A stretch of 64,000 nucleotides of DNA from Mucilaginibacter phenanthrenivorans (GTDB lineage Bacteria; Bacteroidota; Bacteroidia; Sphingobacteriales; Sphingobacteriaceae). The DNA lies in assembly GCF_024721155.1 (NCBI RefSeq), contig NZ_JAHVAP010000007.1:186001-250000 (forward strand). Direction: 5' to 3'. The translations under genes were made by a program, and so were the position numbers. The notes under the pieces are model-generated. The model was not told the origin of the DNA. It saw nothing but the letters and a program-made list of their open reading frames with translations, and did not search any database. The number at the start of each line of letters is the position of its first letter. Within the stretch, counting starts at the first letter, position 1. Of this stretch, positions 60,978 through 64,000 are shown piece by piece.

Positions 60978-61880
60978 TCAGCCACCATCATAAGCCCGCT
61001 GCAGAGTTTCGATGTCAACTTTCTTCATCGTCATAAAAGTTTGTGTAACCCGTTCAATCTGTTCAGGGCTGCCGTTTTTGAGCGCATCGAACATCACGGT
61101 GGAGGCCACCTGCCATGATACGCCGTATTTATCCTTTAACCAACCACATTGCCCGGCTTCGCCACCAGCTGAAAGTGCCGACCAGTAGTAATCGATCTCT
61201 TCCTGGGTTTCACATGGGATCAATAGCGACACCGCATCATTAAAATTGAAACCGTGCTGATGCGCGCTATCCATAGCGGCCAGCCAGGTGTCATCGATGT
61301 GAAAATCAGCAAACATAAGTGTGCCCGCTTTATCCGGCCCCATATCCTCCGGGCGCGGGGCAGTGGTGCCGCGTTTGCTGTCCTTGAATATTGAGCAGTA
61401 AAAGTCGACTGCCTCATCGGCTTTACCGGCCACCGGTTGGGTGAACATCAATGAAGGAGTGATCACAGGCCTTTCCTCACCGGCCGGGTTGGTCAGGATC
61501 AGTTGCCAGGATACGCCGTGTTTGTCTTCAACCCAGCCGTAACGTTTACTGAAAGGGTAGCTATCCAATGGCATCATTATTTTGCCATTTTCGATTAGCT
61601 TATTCCAAATTTCGTCGATATGTTGGGTGGCATCCGGGTCACGCGAGGGATCAAAATTGATCATAAAAGAAATGGACGGATTGATGCCGAGCTTGTGACC
61701 GGCACTGATGCCGAAGAACTGCTGGCCGGCAATAGTAAATTCTACTACTTCACATTCGCCACCAGGCATTGGGAAGTGATTGGCATAATTGACAGTTGAA
61801 CCAGGCATGAATGATGCGTAGAATTCAGCTGCTTGTTTTGCATCCTGGTCGAACCAGAGGTGTGGTTTGATGGGTAACAT
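60978..61880 (-). CDS. VOC-superfamily protein, two PhnB-like domains
   Basis: 300 aa with two glyoxalase/PhnB-type domains (about 1-140 and 150-285). Both show the pattern LWFDQDAKQAAEFYASFMPGS or PVAGKADEAVDFYCSIFKDS, ending in YGVSWQL or YGVSWQV. Common PF06983-type protein often mislabelled as a 3-demethylubiquinone methyltransferase. Metal ligands and substrate unknown. Followed in transcription order by the hairpin at 60785. Confidence 0.92.
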   Translation of the reverse strand: MLPIKPHLWFDQDAKQAAEFYASFMPGSTVNYANHFPMPGGECEVVEFTIAGQQFFGISAGHKLGINPSISFMINFDPSRDPDATQHIDEIWNKLIENGKIMMPLDSYPFSKRYGWVEDKHGVSWQLILTNPAGEERPVITPSLMFTQPVAGKADEAVDFYCSIFKDSKRGTTAPRPEDMGPDKAGTLMFADFHIDDTWLAAMDSAHQHGFNFNDAVSLLIPCETQEEIDYYWSALSAGGEAGQCGWLKDKYGVSWQVASTVMFDALKNGSPEQIERVTQTFMTMKKVDIETLQRAYDGG

Positions 61881-61943
61881 AGGTAAATGATTTTAGTGTT
61901 ATATATGGTTTTAATATTTAAGCCGTTTAGCGATTTATTTCTC

Positions 61944-62537
61944 TTAAGCTCCAATAGTACCCGTCTCAACATTTCCCGCGCGAGCGTAATTGGCAACAAT
62001 AACACCATTTGGTGTAACAAGACTCTCTGTTAATTTAAATGCTGCAGGCATCGTACCACTATCAAACAGCTTCTTTCCTTCGCCAAGCGTCACCGGGTAA
62101 ATTTTGAGCCAAAGTTCGTCTACTAAATCATGCTTCAGTAGTAATTGAGTTAGTTCGCCGCTGCCCCAAACTTTGATGTCGGAACCTTCAGTGTTTTTGA
62201 GCTTTTCAATATCAGCCACATTTGTGAGGAACACGGAGTTTTTCCAGTTCGACTCTTTCATGGTGTTGGACACGACGTATTTCGTGACATCATTGATGCC
62301 CGGCCAATAGTCAGCATGCGCAGGCCAGTAGGAGGCAAAAATCTCAAATGTTTTTCTGCCCAGGAGAATATCCGTAGGTTGCATCTGTTTTTGCATCACT
62401 TTGCCGGTAACATCGTCACCATAAGGTGCTGACCAGCCGCCATATTTGAAGCCACCCGATGTATCTTCCTCGGGTCCGCCGGGTGCCTGCATTACTCCAT
62501 CTAATGTAATAAATGTTAAAACGATTATCTTTCTCAT
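61944..62537 (-). CDS. Dihydrofolate-reductase-like (RibD C-terminal) protein
   Basis: 197 aa. RibD_C/DHFR-like fold: IIVLTFITLDGVMQAPGGPEED, ILLGRKTFEIFASYWP, FLTNVADIEKLKNTEGSDIKVWGSGELTQLLLKHDLVDEL and LGEGKKLFDSG. Such proteins probably reduce small molecules with NADPH, but the natural substrate is unknown. Sits 63 bp upstream of the VOC gene and may be cotranscribed. Confidence 0.92.
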   Translation of the reverse strand: MRKIIVLTFITLDGVMQAPGGPEEDTSGGFKYGGWSAPYGDDVTGKVMQKQMQPTDILLGRKTFEIFASYWPAHADYWPGINDVTKYVVSNTMKESNWKNSVFLTNVADIEKLKNTEGSDIKVWGSGELTQLLLKHDLVDELWLKIYPVTLGEGKKLFDSGTMPAAFKLTESLVTPNGVIVANYARAGNVETGTIGA

Positions 62538-62625
62538 ATTAGTTTAATTGAAGTTGTTGCTTGTTTTTAATTAATAGTTCGAAATATTCATCGAACCATC
62601 TTTTTAATAGCAATCCCAACCAGTT

Positions 62626-63501
62626 TTACTTTAAAAAGTCATTTAAGTAACCCAATATTATATTCGTCTGCATCATCAGGCTCACATGACTCTGCGAAGG
62701 AACAACGGCCAAATGTGATTTTGGCATCGGTGCCATATCAGCAGCTACTCCACCTCCGAGTAATTGATAGGTTTTCGCCAGCTCAACTTTATCCAGACCA
62801 TCATTGTCGCCCGAGATGATCAATACCGGCGAAGTAATTTTTGCAATATTGCTGTCACCCATGTCGAAAGTTGACCCGACAAAGGCAAGCATCTGTTCCA
62901 CGAATTTATTCCATTTTGTTTTGTCAGGCGCTGTTGCATCGTATGCCGTTTTCATCGGACTATTCGCAAACATTTCAGGCTTCATGTTTTTAAACGCATT
63001 AGCTACCTGGGGCGCCCAGCCCGTACTTTTATATGTAGAGGAGATGATCACCAATTTTTTTACACGCTTAGGATTTTGAATGATCAGCTGGTAGGCTATG
63101 GAACCGCCCATGCTATAACCTACCACATCGGCGCTGTCGACCTTTAAGTAATTCATTACTCCATCCACATCACTTGCCATTGTAGCCAGGTCTAATTTCC
63201 TGTCAGAATACTGTGTATGCCCATGTCCCTGCATTTCAATGGCAATTACTTTTCTTGTTTTTGACAATTCAGGTATTAACTGCCCCCAGTTCATCTGAAT
63301 GTTCATAAAGGCACCATGCAGCAAAACAAGCGGCTTACCCTCGCCATATACTTCGTAATAAACTTTAATGCCATTAACAGGCACGTAGCCACTGCCGGCG
63401 GGTTTAAGCTGTTGCCCGTTAGATTGAAATACTGTAAAAAAAAGCAAAGCAATAATTAATACCGGCTTGAGGAAATTAGATCCTTTGAATACTCTTTTCA
63501 T
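62626..63501 (-). CDS. Exported alpha/beta hydrolase
   Basis: 291 aa. Signal peptide (LKPVLIIALLFFTVFQSNGQ). Alpha/beta-hydrolase motifs: oxyanion segment VLLHGAF, nucleophile elbow VVGYSMGGS (Ser), Asp in LIISGDNDGLD, and His in PSQSHVSLMM. Likely an esterase or similar enzyme in the periplasm; substrate unknown. It is 88 bp upstream of the DHFR-like gene. Confidence 0.9.
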   Translation of the reverse strand: MKRVFKGSNFLKPVLIIALLFFTVFQSNGQQLKPAGSGYVPVNGIKVYYEVYGEGKPLVLLHGAFMNIQMNWGQLIPELSKTRKVIAIEMQGHGHTQYSDRKLDLATMASDVDGVMNYLKVDSADVVGYSMGGSIAYQLIIQNPKRVKKLVIISSTYKSTGWAPQVANAFKNMKPEMFANSPMKTAYDATAPDKTKWNKFVEQMLAFVGSTFDMGDSNIAKITSPVLIISGDNDGLDKVELAKTYQLLGGGVAADMAPMPKSHLAVVPSQSHVSLMMQTNIILGYLNDFLK

Positions 63502-64000
63502 AAAATGTTATTTAAATTAGTTTGACTTTATTGACAATACAAAGATCGAAGGGATTTCAGGATTTTACGCCGTGTAAAAGTGACAAAAATAGGGGTGGAT
63601 AGCGACAAATAACAAAACTATAAAAAGTCGGAAGATTTGCCTGTTTTAGTGTTCTAGTATAGGCAATAAAGCGCAGGCTTCTGCCCATCGCCCGCGTGCG
63701 TGTGACACAGCTACCGAAAATAAAAAAGCCTCAAATCTTTCGATTCAAGGCTCCTTCTTTTCATGATGGTGTGTTTTTTAAATTGGTGTTTAAAATACCA
63801 TCCTTGATTTTTTTGGTTAATACATAACGAATAAGCAGGGATTATTGCCGAAACCCCTTATTCTACACGTGGCAGTTTAACTTACTCGTCAGCCGTATGC
63901 ATCGGCAGACATCGGCAAGTAAGCCTGGTCCGCACTTTGCGTAATCTCCTCAGGATCAGTAAATAAAAATGAATTTCGTGCAAAAATTAATTATCGGGCA
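63502..64000. other. Non-coding right end of the window
   Basis: About 500 bp without a convincing gene. A GCCTCAAATC / GATTCAAGGC hairpin at 63728-63751 belongs to the terminator family seen three other times; it would serve a minus-strand gene beyond the window or be a relic. An ATG at 63969 opens MNFVQKLIIG, which could be the start of the next plus-strand gene, but too little is visible to call. Confidence 0.45.

Noticed and set aside
63969..64000. Start of a gene at the right edge (MNFVQKLIIG)
   Set aside because: Only ten codons are visible; cannot be supported.
1..64000. CRISPR array, prophage or insertion sequence
   Set aside because: No regularly spaced repeats, transposase, integrase or phage structural genes were seen; the encapsulin has an HK97-like fold but is a nanocompartment shell with a desulfurase cargo.

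Overview
The window comes from a Bacteroidota chromosome, most likely family Sphingobacteriaceae and close to Mucilaginibacter or Pedobacter. The basis is a type IX secretion/gliding core (gldK, gldN, gldL, gldM), a SusC/SusD pair, fused CcoN-CcoO with a mono-haem CcoP, LytS/LytTR regulators, promoters with the Bacteroidota -7 box TAnnTTTG, and the absence of Shine-Dalgarno sequences. I see no prophage, transposase or CRISPR array.

Bases 1-17.6 kb are a low-oxygen/respiration block. It holds an L,D-transpeptidase (cut by the left edge), two universal stress proteins, a receiver-CRP/FNR fusion regulator with a flavin-binding PNPOx protein, hemN, a small membrane protein, the cbb3 oxidase set (ccoNO-Q-P-G-H, a TauE/SafE-like protein, a DUF1275 protein), ccoS (53 aa), ccoI, and an unknown Cys-rich 581-aa protein. 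Nearly every promoter here carries a 14-bp dyad, consensus ATGAYANNNRTCAT. It is centred either 36.5 or 58.5 bp upstream of the last base of the -7 box. One more copy drives a flavodoxin/PNPOx pair at 55.8 kb.

Bases 17.6-22.9 kb hold the T9SS motor genes in the unusual order K-N-(beta-barrel)-L-M. Bases 23.4-25.4 kb hold a LytS/LytTR two-component pair. Bases 25.7-32.65 kb are a tightly packed seven-gene operon: degenerate receiver, PqqD-like protein, ATP-grasp ligase, fold-III PLP decarboxylase, a urea transporter fused to an M23 peptidase, a TPR/beta-barrel protein and a TPR protein. I cannot match it to any described pathway, and it is the best candidate here for an undescribed system. Two lipoproteins follow: a bilobed pepsin-like aspartic peptidase and a protein with three PepSY-like repeats.

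Bases 35-51.7 kb form a sulfur/cysteine island: metNIQ, an Rrf2 regulator, tRNA-Cys, a NifS-like protein that lacks the catalytic cysteine, a family 2 encapsulin shell with its cysteine desulfurase cargo and a serine acetyltransferase, a PhzF/HxlR pair, and a SusC-SusD-amidohydrolase operon. That last operon is preceded by a 28-codon leader peptide ending in four cysteine codons. Four promoters share a TCYATAG-type dyad, probably the Rrf2 operator.

Bases 51.8-64 kb are ordinary accessory genes: BlaR1/BlaI-like pair, PNPOx and flavodoxin, GH31 glycosidase, MHS-type MFS transporter, ankyrin lipoprotein, VOC protein, DHFR-like protein and an alpha/beta hydrolase. Several are followed by near-identical terminator hairpins.
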